Both the position numbers and the translations under genes were made by a program. The notes under the pieces are model-generated. The model worked only from the letters and a program-made list of their open reading frames with translations. It did not search any database and was not told the DNA's origin. Below, one piece after another: positions 33,125 through 42,880 of a stretch of 64,000 bases of DNA. Source of the DNA: Candidatus Zhuqueibacterota bacterium (GTDB taxonomy: Bacteria; Zhuqueibacterota; Zhuqueibacteria; Oceanimicrobiales; Oceanimicrobiaceae); assembly GCA_029262055.1 (NCBI GenBank), contig JAJDAD010000063.1, forward strand, positions 238,831 through 302,830. Direction: 5' to 3'. Each line of letters opens with the position of its first letter. Within the stretch, counting starts at the first letter, position 1.

Positions 33125-35125
33125 ATGCGTTTGCGACTCGACAAAAAAATCTCACGCCTCTCGGCCTTCGCAACTGGCAGCGCGTTGCTCCTGTCCTTCT
33201 CAGCGCTGCTTTTCTACGATATTCACGAGCTTGTTATCGAGACAGACATAGAACTGTCGACCAAAGCGGAAGAGCTTGCACCCCACCTAAAGACAAAGAT
33301 GCTAAGCGGCAATGCTGGGCTAGGATTTGTTGTCATGAATGTCATCGCTGAGTCTCCAAATATCAAACGGATCGGTATTTATGACGCTGGCGGAGAAATC
33401 CTGTCAGTCTTTTCGCAAGATCACCGCGATCTCCTAGCCCAAGAGACGACGGCACCGGCGCTAAAACCTGATGGCCTGCACTTCGCATTCAATCAAATAG
33501 GCCTGTTCCGGCCACTTGAAGTCGGCGATGTCAGAACCGGAACCATCTATATCGAATTGAACCGGCAACATCTTTGGTCCCAACTTTGGCCACGATTTCT
33601 CTACATGTCTCTCGTCTTTGCGGCTGCATTGTTCATTGCTCACTTGATTGTTCTTAAGACACGGTCCCCTATCCTGGCGCCTATCCACCGCCTCACGACC
33701 GTTGCAGTCCAGGTGGCCCGCGAACGAAACTATTCACTGCGAGTGCAGCCAACTGGTGGCGGCCTGGACAAACTGGTGACGTGCTTTAATGACATTCTCT
33801 CGCATTCCGCACGCAAAGCCGCGGCCCTGGACAAAGTTAATCACCATATTGAGGAACAAGTGCGCAGACGAACGAAGGAACTGGAAAAGGAAGTGCTGGC
33901 TGGCAGAAGGGCGCAAATCGCTTTCGAAGAAAGTCAGAGAAAGTTGAGCACGCTCATGAGCAACCTGCCAGGCATGGCTTACCGCTCTCACGTGAACAAT
34001 TTCTGGGAAATGGAATTCGTCAGCGACGGCGTCTACGCGCTCACGGGCTTCAAGCCTTCGGAAATCGTACGAGGTGAAGCGAATAGTTTCAAACGTCTAA
34101 TCTTTCCGGACGACCTGGTAGTGGCCATAAAAAACGTCCGTCGCTCCATCCGTAGCAGGCAGCACTTCCAAAATACATATCGTTTAAAGACCAAGTCGGG
34201 CGCAACAAAATGGGTCTGGGAAAAAGGACAGGGGGTTTTTTCCTTCGACAAGAAACTGGTCGCGATCGAGGGATTCATAATCGATATCACTGAGCGTAAG
34301 AAAGCTGAGAAGCAACTCGCATCCTACGCGCAGAAGTTGCAAGCGAGCAACCGGGAATTGGAAGACTTTGCCCATGTAGCGTCGCACGACCTGCAGGAGC
34401 CGCTGCGCAAAGTCCTCACTTTCGGGGGACGTCTGAAGGTGAAATTTGGGGACAAATTAGGCAGCAACGGACTGGATTATATCGACCGCATGCAAAACGC
34501 ATCCGAGCGCATGCAGGTCCTGATCGAGGACTTGCTGACCTACGCACGCGTCACCAGCAAAGCACAACCATTCGGTCAGGTCGACCTTGCACGTGTCGCC
34601 AAAGAAGTCCTGTCCGACCTGGAGATCCGTATCGAAGAAGTCGGAGCGCAGGTTGAGGTCTCCAACATGCCGACAATTGAAGCCGATGCTCTGCAGATGC
34701 GGCAACTGTTGCAAAACCTGATCGGCAACGCGTTAAAATTTCACCGAAAAGGTCAGCGCCATATAGTTAAGGTCCATACCGAAACTCTGGCAGAGCATGA
34801 AAGTCTCCCGGGAAAAGGCAGTGGGGCCTGCCGACTGATCGTGGCCGACAACGGCATCGGCTTCGACGACAATCAAGCCGACCGGATTTTCGGAGTGTTC
34901 CAGCGTCTGCATGGCCGTAGCGACTATGAAGGCACAGGCGTTGGGCTGGCGGTTTGTAAAAAGATTGCTGAACGCCACGGCGGTAACATTATTGCAAAGG
35001 GTGAGCCCGACAAGGGCGCCAAGTTTATAGTAACCTTGCCGGTATTGCAAAGCGTGCCCAAGGTCACCCGTGTCGTCCCGCCGGCAACAACACCTAAGGC
35101 GGAAGCCAAAGCGGAGTATGCATAG
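33125..35125 (+). CDS. membrane-bound sensor histidine kinase with PAS domain
   Basis: Kinase of 666 residues. Two membrane helices (about 12-31 and 158-178) bracket a periplasmic sensor of about 125 residues. HAMP (180-235), a coiled coil, a PAS domain (275-395) and HisKA follow, with phospho-acceptor H421 in FAHVASHDLQEPL; the SHDLQEPLR motif is the variant found with phytochrome-like kinases. The ATPase domain has N, G1 (DNGIGFD) and G2 (GTGVGLAV) boxes. The stop abuts the ATG of the next kinase (TAGATG). No DNA-binding output is encoded nearby. Confidence 0.92.
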   Translation: MRLRLDKKISRLSAFATGSALLLSFSALLFYDIHELVIETDIELSTKAEELAPHLKTKMLSGNAGLGFVVMNVIAESPNIKRIGIYDAGGEILSVFSQDHRDLLAQETTAPALKPDGLHFAFNQIGLFRPLEVGDVRTGTIYIELNRQHLWSQLWPRFLYMSLVFAAALFIAHLIVLKTRSPILAPIHRLTTVAVQVARERNYSLRVQPTGGGLDKLVTCFNDILSHSARKAAALDKVNHHIEEQVRRRTKELEKEVLAGRRAQIAFEESQRKLSTLMSNLPGMAYRSHVNNFWEMEFVSDGVYALTGFKPSEIVRGEANSFKRLIFPDDLVVAIKNVRRSIRSRQHFQNTYRLKTKSGATKWVWEKGQGVFSFDKKLVAIEGFIIDITERKKAEKQLASYAQKLQASNRELEDFAHVASHDLQEPLRKVLTFGGRLKVKFGDKLGSNGLDYIDRMQNASERMQVLIEDLLTYARVTSKAQPFGQVDLARVAKEVLSDLEIRIEEVGAQVEVSNMPTIEADALQMRQLLQNLIGNALKFHRKGQRHIVKVHTETLAEHESLPGKGSGACRLIVADNGIGFDDNQADRIFGVFQRLHGRSDYEGTGVGLAVCKKIAERHGGNIIAKGEPDKGAKFIVTLPVLQSVPKVTRVVPPATTPKAEAKAEYA

Positions 35126-37153
35126 ATGATCCACGAGGCTCAAATCCGTACCCTCAGTGTTCTTCTTATCGATGACGATGAGGATGACTATCTCATAACA
35201 CGCGATCTCCTGGAAGACATCACAGGTTACAATGTCGACCTGGAGTGGGCGCAGAACTACGAGCACGGTCTTGTCCAAATGGCGAAAAACAGCCATGACA
35301 TCTACCTGGTCGATTATAATCTCGGCAACCTGAACGGAGTTGAATTGGTGACTCAGGCCGCCGCTCAGGGCTGCACAGGGCCAAAGATTTTCCTGACGGG
35401 TCAGAATGACCGCGAACTCGACATCCAGGCCATGGAAGCCGGTGCGGTCGACTATCTCATTAAAGGACAGATAGACACACCGTCGCTGGAACGCACGATC
35501 AGATATGCCCTCAAAGAGGCGAAAGTTAAGAAAGAACTAAAGAAGGCCAAAGTGAACGCAGAGTCCGCCAACCGGGCGAAGAGTGAGTTTCTGGCAAATA
35601 TGAGTCATGAGATCCGGACACCGATGAATGCAATCATCGGCATGACCGAACTGACCCTGGAAACGGACCTGGACGAGCAACAACGGCAGTATTTGCATAC
35701 CGTACGTTCCTGTTCCGAGTCTCTCCTGAACCTGATCAATGACATTCTTGATTTTTCAAAAGTGGAGGCGGGTCAGGTAGAACTGGAACTAATAGATTTT
35801 GATCTTAAGGAGATCGTGGAGACCACGGCCGAAATGTTCAATGTCAAGGCGGCCGAAAAAGGCATCGAACTCCTCTGTTATGTCGAACCTATCCTTGAAA
35901 CATGGGTCATGGGGGATCCGCAACGCTTACAGCAGATTCTCATCAATCTCGTGGGCAACGCGATCAAATTTACAGACGGGGGAGAAGTTTCGATCAAAGT
36001 CGAATTAGATCGTGACGATATGCAAAGCAGCCCGGACGCCCGCGTGGAAACCGAAGCAGCATTACATTTCCAAATCACGGATACCGGAATCGGCATCCCG
36101 CAGAAGCACCTTACCAAGATCTTCGAAAAATTTATCCAGGCGGATACTTCCACTAGTCGCACCTTTGGCGGCTCGGGCCTGGGATTGTCCATCTCGAGGT
36201 CATTAATCAGATTGATGGGCGGCGAGATTTGGGCAGAAAGCGAAGAAGGCAAGGGCAGTGTCTTTCATTTTAAGATCGCACTAAAACTGGGGGCCGGGTC
36301 AGCTGCACGGGAAGTGGGCACTATGGAGGGTTTCAGGAATGTCAAGGTCCTGATTGTGGATGACAACAAAACGAATCGTTTTATTATCAGCAAAGTACTG
36401 TGGAATTGGGGATTTGAAGTGCTGGACGCCTCCAGCGGCATAGAGACGCTATTTTTGCTAAAATCCCAGGCAGACAAAATAAGTCTGATATTACTCGACG
36501 ACCAAATGCCTGAAATGAGCGGAATAGAAACGGTGAAGGCCATTCGTGCGCATGCAGGACTGCGTCACATCAGGATCGTCATGCTCTCTTCTAACGGCGG
36601 TGTAGACCACTCGCTGCTGCGGAAATTAGACATCTCCGGCGTGCTGAAAAAGCCGGTCAAACATGAACAACTCAAGAGAATACTGACTGAGACATTGGCA
36701 CCGGCACATCAAAGCCCGGACGATGAAACTCAGCCCGCGGCAGGCAGGCCCGGCAAGAGTATCCTCGTCGTCGACGACAACGAAACCAACCGGCAACTGG
36801 TGCGCAATATCCTCATAAAGGCACGATACCGGGCCGACCTGGTTGTCGACGGCCGGGAAGCAGTTGAGTTCGCCGGCAAGCACCGGTACGACCTCATTCT
36901 AATGGATGTAGAGATGCCGGTGTTAGACGGTTTTGAAGCAACCCGGGAAATTCGCGTTGCGGAGAAACGGGCGCAGAAGAAACGAGTACCCATTATCGCA
37001 TTGACCGCCCATGCCATTCAAGGCTTTCGCGAAAAGTGTTTTCGGAGTGACATGGATGACTACATGTCCAAACCGCTCAGAAAAGATGACTTACTTGCTA
37101 AGGTCGAGCAATGGCTCACGGAGGACGTCCCGGCGGAACCGGTGGCAATCTAA
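35126..37153 (+). CDS. soluble hybrid histidine kinase with three receiver domains
   Basis: Cytoplasmic protein of 675 residues with no membrane segment. Order: receiver 1 (about 8-130, acceptor D63), coiled coil, HisKA (H161 in [11 protein letters not shown]), HATPase (about 260-390, with DTGIGIP and GSGLGLSI), receiver 2 (about 405-520, acceptor in [13 protein letters not shown]), receiver 3 (about 540-660, acceptor in [13 protein letters not shown]). A receiver before the kinase core suggests it is itself phosphorylated by the preceding kinase or by the small receiver, making an integrating step. It sits directly between the pilus genes and pelF. Confidence 0.92.
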   Translation: MIHEAQIRTLSVLLIDDDEDDYLITRDLLEDITGYNVDLEWAQNYEHGLVQMAKNSHDIYLVDYNLGNLNGVELVTQAAAQGCTGPKIFLTGQNDRELDIQAMEAGAVDYLIKGQIDTPSLERTIRYALKEAKVKKELKKAKVNAESANRAKSEFLANMSHEIRTPMNAIIGMTELTLETDLDEQQRQYLHTVRSCSESLLNLINDILDFSKVEAGQVELELIDFDLKEIVETTAEMFNVKAAEKGIELLCYVEPILETWVMGDPQRLQQILINLVGNAIKFTDGGEVSIKVELDRDDMQSSPDARVETEAALHFQITDTGIGIPQKHLTKIFEKFIQADTSTSRTFGGSGLGLSISRSLIRLMGGEIWAESEEGKGSVFHFKIALKLGAGSAAREVGTMEGFRNVKVLIVDDNKTNRFIISKVLWNWGFEVLDASSGIETLFLLKSQADKISLILLDDQMPEMSGIETVKAIRAHAGLRHIRIVMLSSNGGVDHSLLRKLDISGVLKKPVKHEQLKRILTETLAPAHQSPDDETQPAAGRPGKSILVVDDNETNRQLVRNILIKARYRADLVVDGREAVEFAGKHRYDLILMDVEMPVLDGFEATREIRVAEKRAQKKRVPIIALTAHAIQGFREKCFRSDMDDYMSKPLRKDDLLAKVEQWLTEDVPAEPVAI

Positions 37154-37260
37154 GCGGAAATGCCGGAGAATGCCTGGCCAAAACCCAAAAATTGCGCGAC
37201 TGCGTACCCCTAAGAACGGTACTTACTAAGTTTAACCTTCTCAAAAACAGATAGAGAATC

Positions 37261-38757
37261 ATGCACCAAGCAAAAACGGACGTTTGTTTGATACTGGAAG
37301 GAACCTATCCTTATGTTCCCGGTGGCGTATCGTACTGGACACACCAGCTCATACGTAGCCTGAAGGAATTCACATTTTCGCTCGTCGTCATCCTTCCGGA
37401 CAAAGATCCCAACCGGCAGTACCGGTATGACCTGCCTCCCAATGTCAAAGAAGTTCATGAAATCTATATTCACGAGAAACAACTTCCGGATCAGGCCGGT
37501 CAAAAACTGTCAAAAGACGCCTGGGGTGGCTTTGATGTGTTCCATCAATGCCCAAAGAGCGGCGAGCAATTTCAGGCCTTTGCCAAGATTTACGCGGACT
37601 TCTTTAACCCTGAGACCCGTGGCCTGCCCCCCGACAAGCTCACGGACTCAAAGCAGTCCTGGGAAGTGCTGGAGAAGCTCTACAAAGAACGAGCCCCGGA
37701 AGAATCATTCATCGATTACTTCTGGACCTTCCGCTTCATGCACATGCCCATCTTCAAAATCATGAGCGCGAACTTGCCGGATGCCACCATTTACCACACG
37801 CTTTCCACCGGCTATGCCGGCCTGTTGGCCGCAGTCAGCAAGCTAAAGTACAACCGCTCGGTGATTTTGACCGAACACGGCATTTATACCCGGGAGCGTC
37901 GCTTCGAAATCAGCCGGGCAGACTGGATTTATGAAAAAAAAGACAGCAAGATCAGAATCCAAAAATCTCAGAGTCGCTTCAAAGATCTTTGGAACACCAT
38001 GTTCGCCACGCTCAGCAAGCTTTGCTATGAACACGCCGACAGTATTATCACCCTGTTCGAAGGCAATCAGAACTACCAGGTGGCCGATGGCGCTGACCCG
38101 ACGAAACTCGACATCATCCCGAACGGTATTGACTTCCCGACCTTTTCGGCCATCGTCAGAGAGCCCAGGAAAGACCCCGGTCAACTCGTGTTGGGATTCA
38201 TGGGAAGAGTCGTTTCCATCAAAGACGTCAAGACCTTTATCCGTGCCTGCAAAACTGTCTCGGATCACCTGCCGAATCTGAAAGTCTATCTCATGGGACC
38301 CACCGATGAAGAACCGGAGTACTATCAGGAATGTCTGAACCTGGTGGAATTCCTCGGATTGAAGAATATCATAGAGTTCACCGGAAAAGTCCCGGTAAAA
38401 GAATATTATCCCAAAATCGACATCCTGGCCCTGACCAGCATCAGTGAAGCACAGCCCCTGGTCATCCTGGAAGCGAATTGCGCAGGTATCCCGGTCGTTG
38501 CCACCGAGGTAGGTGCTTGCCGCGAGCTGCTCTACGGCCGCACTCCTGAAGACGTCGAGCTGGGCAAAAGTGGCTTGCTCGCCGGCATTACCAACTCCGA
38601 CGAAATCGCACACGCCATCGTCAAGATCTGGCGCTCAAAAGACCTGAGGGATCAAATGTCTACGGCCGGGCGGCAACGGGTTGAACGTTACTACAAACGC
38701 ACCAATCTCGATGATCGATATCGAGAACTCTACAACCAATATTTGCAGCGGGGCTAA
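37261..38757 (+). CDS. pelF: PelF-like glycosyltransferase
   Basis: Soluble GT4-family glycosyltransferase of 498 residues, the Pel polymerase using UDP-N-acetyl sugar. The N-terminal PelF signature is clear: LILEGTYPYVPGGVSYWTHQL (residues about 10-30). LTEHGIYTRERRFEI near 205, IPNGID near 290, LGFMGRVVSIKDVKTFI near 318 and the E-x7-E type SEAQPLVILEANCAGIPVVATE near 398 follow. PelF acts on the cytoplasmic face with PelG, PelD and PelE. It is separated from pelE by about 15 kb of pilus and signalling genes; pelG follows after 2 bases. Confidence 0.95.
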   Translation: MHQAKTDVCLILEGTYPYVPGGVSYWTHQLIRSLKEFTFSLVVILPDKDPNRQYRYDLPPNVKEVHEIYIHEKQLPDQAGQKLSKDAWGGFDVFHQCPKSGEQFQAFAKIYADFFNPETRGLPPDKLTDSKQSWEVLEKLYKERAPEESFIDYFWTFRFMHMPIFKIMSANLPDATIYHTLSTGYAGLLAAVSKLKYNRSVILTEHGIYTRERRFEISRADWIYEKKDSKIRIQKSQSRFKDLWNTMFATLSKLCYEHADSIITLFEGNQNYQVADGADPTKLDIIPNGIDFPTFSAIVREPRKDPGQLVLGFMGRVVSIKDVKTFIRACKTVSDHLPNLKVYLMGPTDEEPEYYQECLNLVEFLGLKNIIEFTGKVPVKEYYPKIDILALTSISEAQPLVILEANCAGIPVVATEVGACRELLYGRTPEDVELGKSGLLAGITNSDEIAHAIVKIWRSKDLRDQMSTAGRQRVERYYKRTNLDDRYRELYNQYLQRG

Positions 38758-38759
38758 TT

Positions 38760-40130
38760 ATGGCTGGAATCGGCTTTAAGCTTAGAAAGATCTTTCAACG
38801 CGACTCATACCTCGATGACGTCAGCGGCTTGTTGTACTCCACTGCATTGGCGGGCGGACCGATCTTCTTCTCAATCCTGTGCATGATCCTGCTTGCGATT
38901 TTTTCGACCTTTCTGACCGGTGGCGAGATGGGCATCTTTCTTGTGACCGTGGTTTACATCTTCGCCTTCTCCCTGATCGCCACAGGTCTGAGCCAGTTGC
39001 TGGTTACCAGGTATCTATCCGACCTCATTTATGTAGAAAAAATCGACCGTATTCTGCCGACCTGCACCACAGTCCTCCTGGTGACCGTCGTGGTACAACT
39101 GATGGTTGGCCTGCCGTTCGTCGTGTCCTGGAATATCGATTTTACGTACAAAGCCACCGCCATGATCCTGTTCATCGTTATTGGCTGCATCTGGCAACTG
39201 ATGACGTTCTTAAGCGCGGTAAAAAACTACAAGGTCGTACTGTGGGCTTTTGTGATCGGACTGCTGCTCGGCTTCATGCTGGCGCTGGCACTGGGCAAAA
39301 GGTACGGCTTGCCCGGATTTATGCACGGGTACGCGATTGGCCAGATTGTACTCTTCTTCATTCTTCTGAGCCGCGTTTTCGTAGAATTCAAAAGTGAGAC
39401 AAAGCCGGATTTTGCAATTTTTGATTATGTAAAAGAGATGCCCATGCTGATTTTCGCCGGCTTCTTTTACAACCTGGGCATCTGGGTGGACAAGATCATC
39501 TTCTGGTTCAGCCCGGAAGGTGAGCAGGTTCATTCGTTTTTGTATGCATTTACCGACTATGACGGAGCGATGTTCGTCGCCTTCCTGACCGTGATTCCGT
39601 CCTACACCTACTTTTTTGTAAAAGTCGAAACCGAGTTTTTTAGTCGCATCAGGCACTATTTCCAGGCCATCCTGACCAAAGGTGCCCTGAAAGAAATCTA
39701 TCACTCAAAAAGCAACATGGCGCAATCGGTCAGGGAAAGTCTCATCGGTCTCATCAAGATTCAAGGCGTCATCACGCTGGTCTGCCTGTTGTTTGCAACC
39801 GAGATTGCGCGCACGTTCAACCTGCCGGTGCTGGGCTCGTTGATCCTGGAAAAAGCGCTGGTCGCGGTCTTCCTGCAAATGCTTCTGCTCACGCTTATGA
39901 TCTTCATGATGTACTTTGACATAAAACCGCAATTGGCGCTGGTGACCCTGGTTTTTGTCAGCTCGAACATCTTCTTCACGATGCTTAGTCTGAAGCTGGG
40001 ATACGTCTTCTACGGCTATGGCTATCTGTTCTCTTGTCTGCTGTCTGTGGTCTTCAGCTACATTTTGCTCAATAAGCATGTCAACCTTTTGGAGTACCGC
40101 ACATTCTCCGGTCAACCGGTAGCGAGTTAA
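38760..40130 (+). CDS. pelG: PelG-like membrane transporter
   Basis: Polytopic inner-membrane protein of 456 residues with about twelve hydrophobic helices, in the polysaccharide-transporter (Wzx/MOP-like) superfamily. The N-terminal MAGIGFKLRKIFQRDSYLDD and LAGGPIFFSIL, and the RYLSDLIYVEK and DKIIFWFSPEG stretches, are characteristic of PelG. It is thought to carry the growing Pel chain across the inner membrane with PelF. Last gene of the block. Confidence 0.94.
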   Translation: MAGIGFKLRKIFQRDSYLDDVSGLLYSTALAGGPIFFSILCMILLAIFSTFLTGGEMGIFLVTVVYIFAFSLIATGLSQLLVTRYLSDLIYVEKIDRILPTCTTVLLVTVVVQLMVGLPFVVSWNIDFTYKATAMILFIVIGCIWQLMTFLSAVKNYKVVLWAFVIGLLLGFMLALALGKRYGLPGFMHGYAIGQIVLFFILLSRVFVEFKSETKPDFAIFDYVKEMPMLIFAGFFYNLGIWVDKIIFWFSPEGEQVHSFLYAFTDYDGAMFVAFLTVIPSYTYFFVKVETEFFSRIRHYFQAILTKGALKEIYHSKSNMAQSVRESLIGLIKIQGVITLVCLLFATEIARTFNLPVLGSLILEKALVAVFLQMLLLTLMIFMMYFDIKPQLALVTLVFVSSNIFFTMLSLKLGYVFYGYGYLFSCLLSVVFSYILLNKHVNLLEYRTFSGQPVAS

Positions 40131-40225
40131 TCCGGCACCCAGCGAGCGCCTCTACCCTGGCATAAGCTGCCGGGCACATATTCCGCATCCAGGCCCCGGA
40201 CACTATTTGTAAACATTCGGGACGA

Positions 40226-40249
40226 AGCCGGCATCGCAAAAAGCCGGCT
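40226..40249. terminator. bidirectional hairpin after pelG
   Basis: AGCCGGC at 40226-40232 and GCCGGCT at 40243-40249 form a perfect 7-bp stem with a 10-base A-rich loop, in the 145-base space between the convergent pelG and GH113-like genes. No T tract follows, so intrinsic termination is uncertain; the position fits a shared end of both transcripts. Confidence 0.45.
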
Positions 40250-40275
40250 CAGGCAGGAAGTTTAGACTAGGAAAA

Positions 40276-42669
40276 TCACTGCGAAAAGTTGCGGCCAGGC
40301 GCTTCCCGGCCATACCACTCAGCAACCACCTGCTCGGCAGGCTTGCCGTTCGGGGTGAAGCCACTGTGGTCGCTGCCACCATACTCCAGGTAAGTCGGCC
40401 ACTTCCACCAGTAAAAACCCGCAAACCAACTCTTGTCCCAGAATGACTCGAAAACAGCACGGTAGGCAATGACCTGATCGTCAAGCTGGACTGTGGCGCC
40501 GCGCTTGCGCTCATGGGGATTCTTCCAGCTTGCGGCAGTGCTGGTAAAACCGACCTCCGTCAACAAAACCGGCTTGCCATACTTTTTCGCTGCGGCCTCA
40601 AGATCAGGCAACAACTTCTCTACGCCCGCCTTCAGCTCCTCCAGCGTCGCGTCGTCACCCTGATGCAGCGGGTAATAGCAGTTCAGCCCGAGGTAGTCCA
40701 GCTCATCCCAGAATTCTATCTGGTCAAACTCCTGCCACCAATTGGCAGCGTAGACTAGGGGGCCGCTATATATTTGCCGGATCGAGCGGATGATGGCTCT
40801 CCACTCATCCGAGTGTTCAGGGCCTGTGGCTTTCAGAAACTCAACACCGACACAGAACAAATCCATATTGTGCATCTCGGCCAGGATGGCGTAGTGCCGG
40901 ATCCAGCTTTGGTAGTATTTGAAAAAAAGCTGCCAGTCTGCTTTGGTCTTCATCTCAATTTCGCCGGGCCAGCCGAAGTTCCAGCTATGCATCAAAACAT
41001 GCGGTTTTAGCATGACGTCCAGCCCGAGCTTTTTGGCTGAATAAAAAGTAGAGAGCACACTCTCGTCGTTCTCGGCGCCCGCGCCAGACGAATAGGTCAA
41101 CCATGACGGCTTGTTGCGCTCCTTCATATAACCAAATGGCGTAACCGAAATCCACTCCGTACCCAGTGAGCGCAGCCGGTCGAGCGACTCATCGGACTTT
41201 CGCGACAAATAGCCATTGTGAATCTGGTAACCTTCATGCGCGTAGCAAAATCCTTTTTGAAAAACCGGATGTTGCCGCCGCACCCCCGCCTGTACCGAAA
41301 CGCTGGAGCCGGCGCTCTGCTTACGCCAATAAGTGCGCCACTTTGCTTCCAACGTTTCCAGATCAAAACCGACGGCGGCAGGCAGGCCCGACGCCGGCCA
41401 AACCCTGTACAACTCGAGAAATCGCTCCGTTCCAAATTCCGCAATCAGGAACTTCACAAATGAACCGGCCAGAGGTCGCACAAAAAGATAAGACTCATGG
41501 GCATAAATCTCCGGGTCCAACAACTCCGGCAAGGTGAACGCGCCTGCCTCGTGGAATTTCTTAGCCCAAAATTCGTAGCCGTGCCGGCCCCAGTCTTCGG
41601 AAAAATATATGGCTAAACCGTCCCGTAAAGCCGGGGACTGAACCTCGCCGAGCCAGAGCGATGTGAGCAGCCGGGCATCCGCGAAAAAATCAGTGCCGTT
41701 CAGGTCATCATTCAGAATAGCATGTATCTCGCGGCGAGGGGAATCGAAATGCGAGAGATCAGTATTGCCCGTTAGCAAGCCCTTGTCCTCCAGCGATTCG
41801 TACACGAAGTACTGTATCTGCAATTGGGCGACCTCATCGGCCGGGACAGCCAGCGCCGCAACCAAAGCATCGAGACGAGCTTCCTGCAGTTTGGCCATGG
41901 TTTTGAGCTCGGCTCCCTGCGCCCCGGATCCCACAACCTGAAAGGAATAGTGTTCACTTTCATACTCTTTCATTTCTGATTGTAGATAATTCCGACTTTT
42001 TGCCGAGTCGACATCCCAGGGAGCGCCAGCCTGATTCTGCTTGAAGAAACCGAGAACGATACCGCGGCGTGCACGAAACACCCTGAACTCGCCCGCCCGC
42101 AGAAGATAGCGATTGGCGCTTTGCAGAAAGTCGGCGATGTCACGTTCCGTATTTCCGGACACAACGGATATGGGAAGTTCGCGATTGCAAGGATTGGGGT
42201 AGTTGGGCAAAGTGAAAATATCTTCAGGGTTGGACTTGAAAAAGCCCGGAATCTCAAATTCAGAGCGCTTTACTTTGATCGGCAGCCGACTCAGGACCTC
42301 ATTAACAGCGGTATTTGAAAAATTGCGTCCGACCAAAATGACGGGTAAGGTCGAAAGCTCGGCCTGGGTCACGTCACCCTCCGGCTTCACCGCGACCTCG
42401 AACTTTTCAAACCGACGAGCCAGCTTCTCGAAATGTGCGCGGTAGATCACCGCCGCCCCGGTATCACTGTCGGCATAGACCATCACGATTTTTCGGACTT
42501 CCCACATTTTCTCAAGTAGCTGCCGTCTATCCGGCCAGGACACATCGCGGTCCGAAGAGAGGCTGTTGGTTTTCTCGGAATCAATGCCGAATGTCTTTAG
42601 CGACATCAGCGCCGCGAACAGTACGACGGCGAAGATCGGCACGATGTAACGCTTTTGAATTGTTGGCAA
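40276..42669 (-). CDS. membrane-anchored GH113-like glycoside hydrolase with degenerate peptidase-like region
   Basis: Protein of 797 residues. A signal anchor (about 7-28) is followed by an unassigned region (50-235), a middle region (240-450) shaped like the peptidase-MA/gluzincin fold found beside glycosidases (YFVYESLEDKGLLTG; LTSLWLG; LRDGLAIYFSEDW) but without a HExxH zinc motif, and a C-terminal TIM barrel (about 470-790) like GH113 beta-mannanases: GTEWISVTPFGYM, CVGVEFLK with candidate acid/base E610, and LLTEVGF with candidate nucleophile E705, then GFYWWKWPT. It likely cleaves a polysaccharide in the periplasm or outside. It is convergent with pelG. Start TTG at 42669 with GGGAG upstream. 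Confidence 0.78.
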   Translation of the reverse strand: MPTIQKRYIVPIFAVVLFAALMSLKTFGIDSEKTNSLSSDRDVSWPDRRQLLEKMWEVRKIVMVYADSDTGAAVIYRAHFEKLARRFEKFEVAVKPEGDVTQAELSTLPVILVGRNFSNTAVNEVLSRLPIKVKRSEFEIPGFFKSNPEDIFTLPNYPNPCNRELPISVVSGNTERDIADFLQSANRYLLRAGEFRVFRARRGIVLGFFKQNQAGAPWDVDSAKSRNYLQSEMKEYESEHYSFQVVGSGAQGAELKTMAKLQEARLDALVAALAVPADEVAQLQIQYFVYESLEDKGLLTGNTDLSHFDSPRREIHAILNDDLNGTDFFADARLLTSLWLGEVQSPALRDGLAIYFSEDWGRHGYEFWAKKFHEAGAFTLPELLDPEIYAHESYLFVRPLAGSFVKFLIAEFGTERFLELYRVWPASGLPAAVGFDLETLEAKWRTYWRKQSAGSSVSVQAGVRRQHPVFQKGFCYAHEGYQIHNGYLSRKSDESLDRLRSLGTEWISVTPFGYMKERNKPSWLTYSSGAGAENDESVLSTFYSAKKLGLDVMLKPHVLMHSWNFGWPGEIEMKTKADWQLFFKYYQSWIRHYAILAEMHNMDLFCVGVEFLKATGPEHSDEWRAIIRSIRQIYSGPLVYAANWWQEFDQIEFWDELDYLGLNCYYPLHQGDDATLEELKAGVEKLLPDLEAAAKKYGKPVLLTEVGFTSTAASWKNPHERKRGATVQLDDQVIAYRAVFESFWDKSWFAGFYWWKWPTYLEYGGSDHSGFTPNGKPAEQVVAEWYGREAPGRNFSQ

Positions 42670-42880
42670 AAGAAGGGACTCCCGGACAGTTGTAAAGCTG
42701 CGAGGCGCAGTTATTTGGACACCTTATAGATGTAGTGCTAAAACGGAAAAGAGCTCAGGTAGTTTCCCAAAAAACAGGAAATGCTGGATTTCGGTTAAAC
42801 AGGAGCACACAAAACCACAGCGAGGAGGAAGGAATCCCCGGGAAAAACTGAGCGTCAGGACAAACGAATCGGGTACGGAA

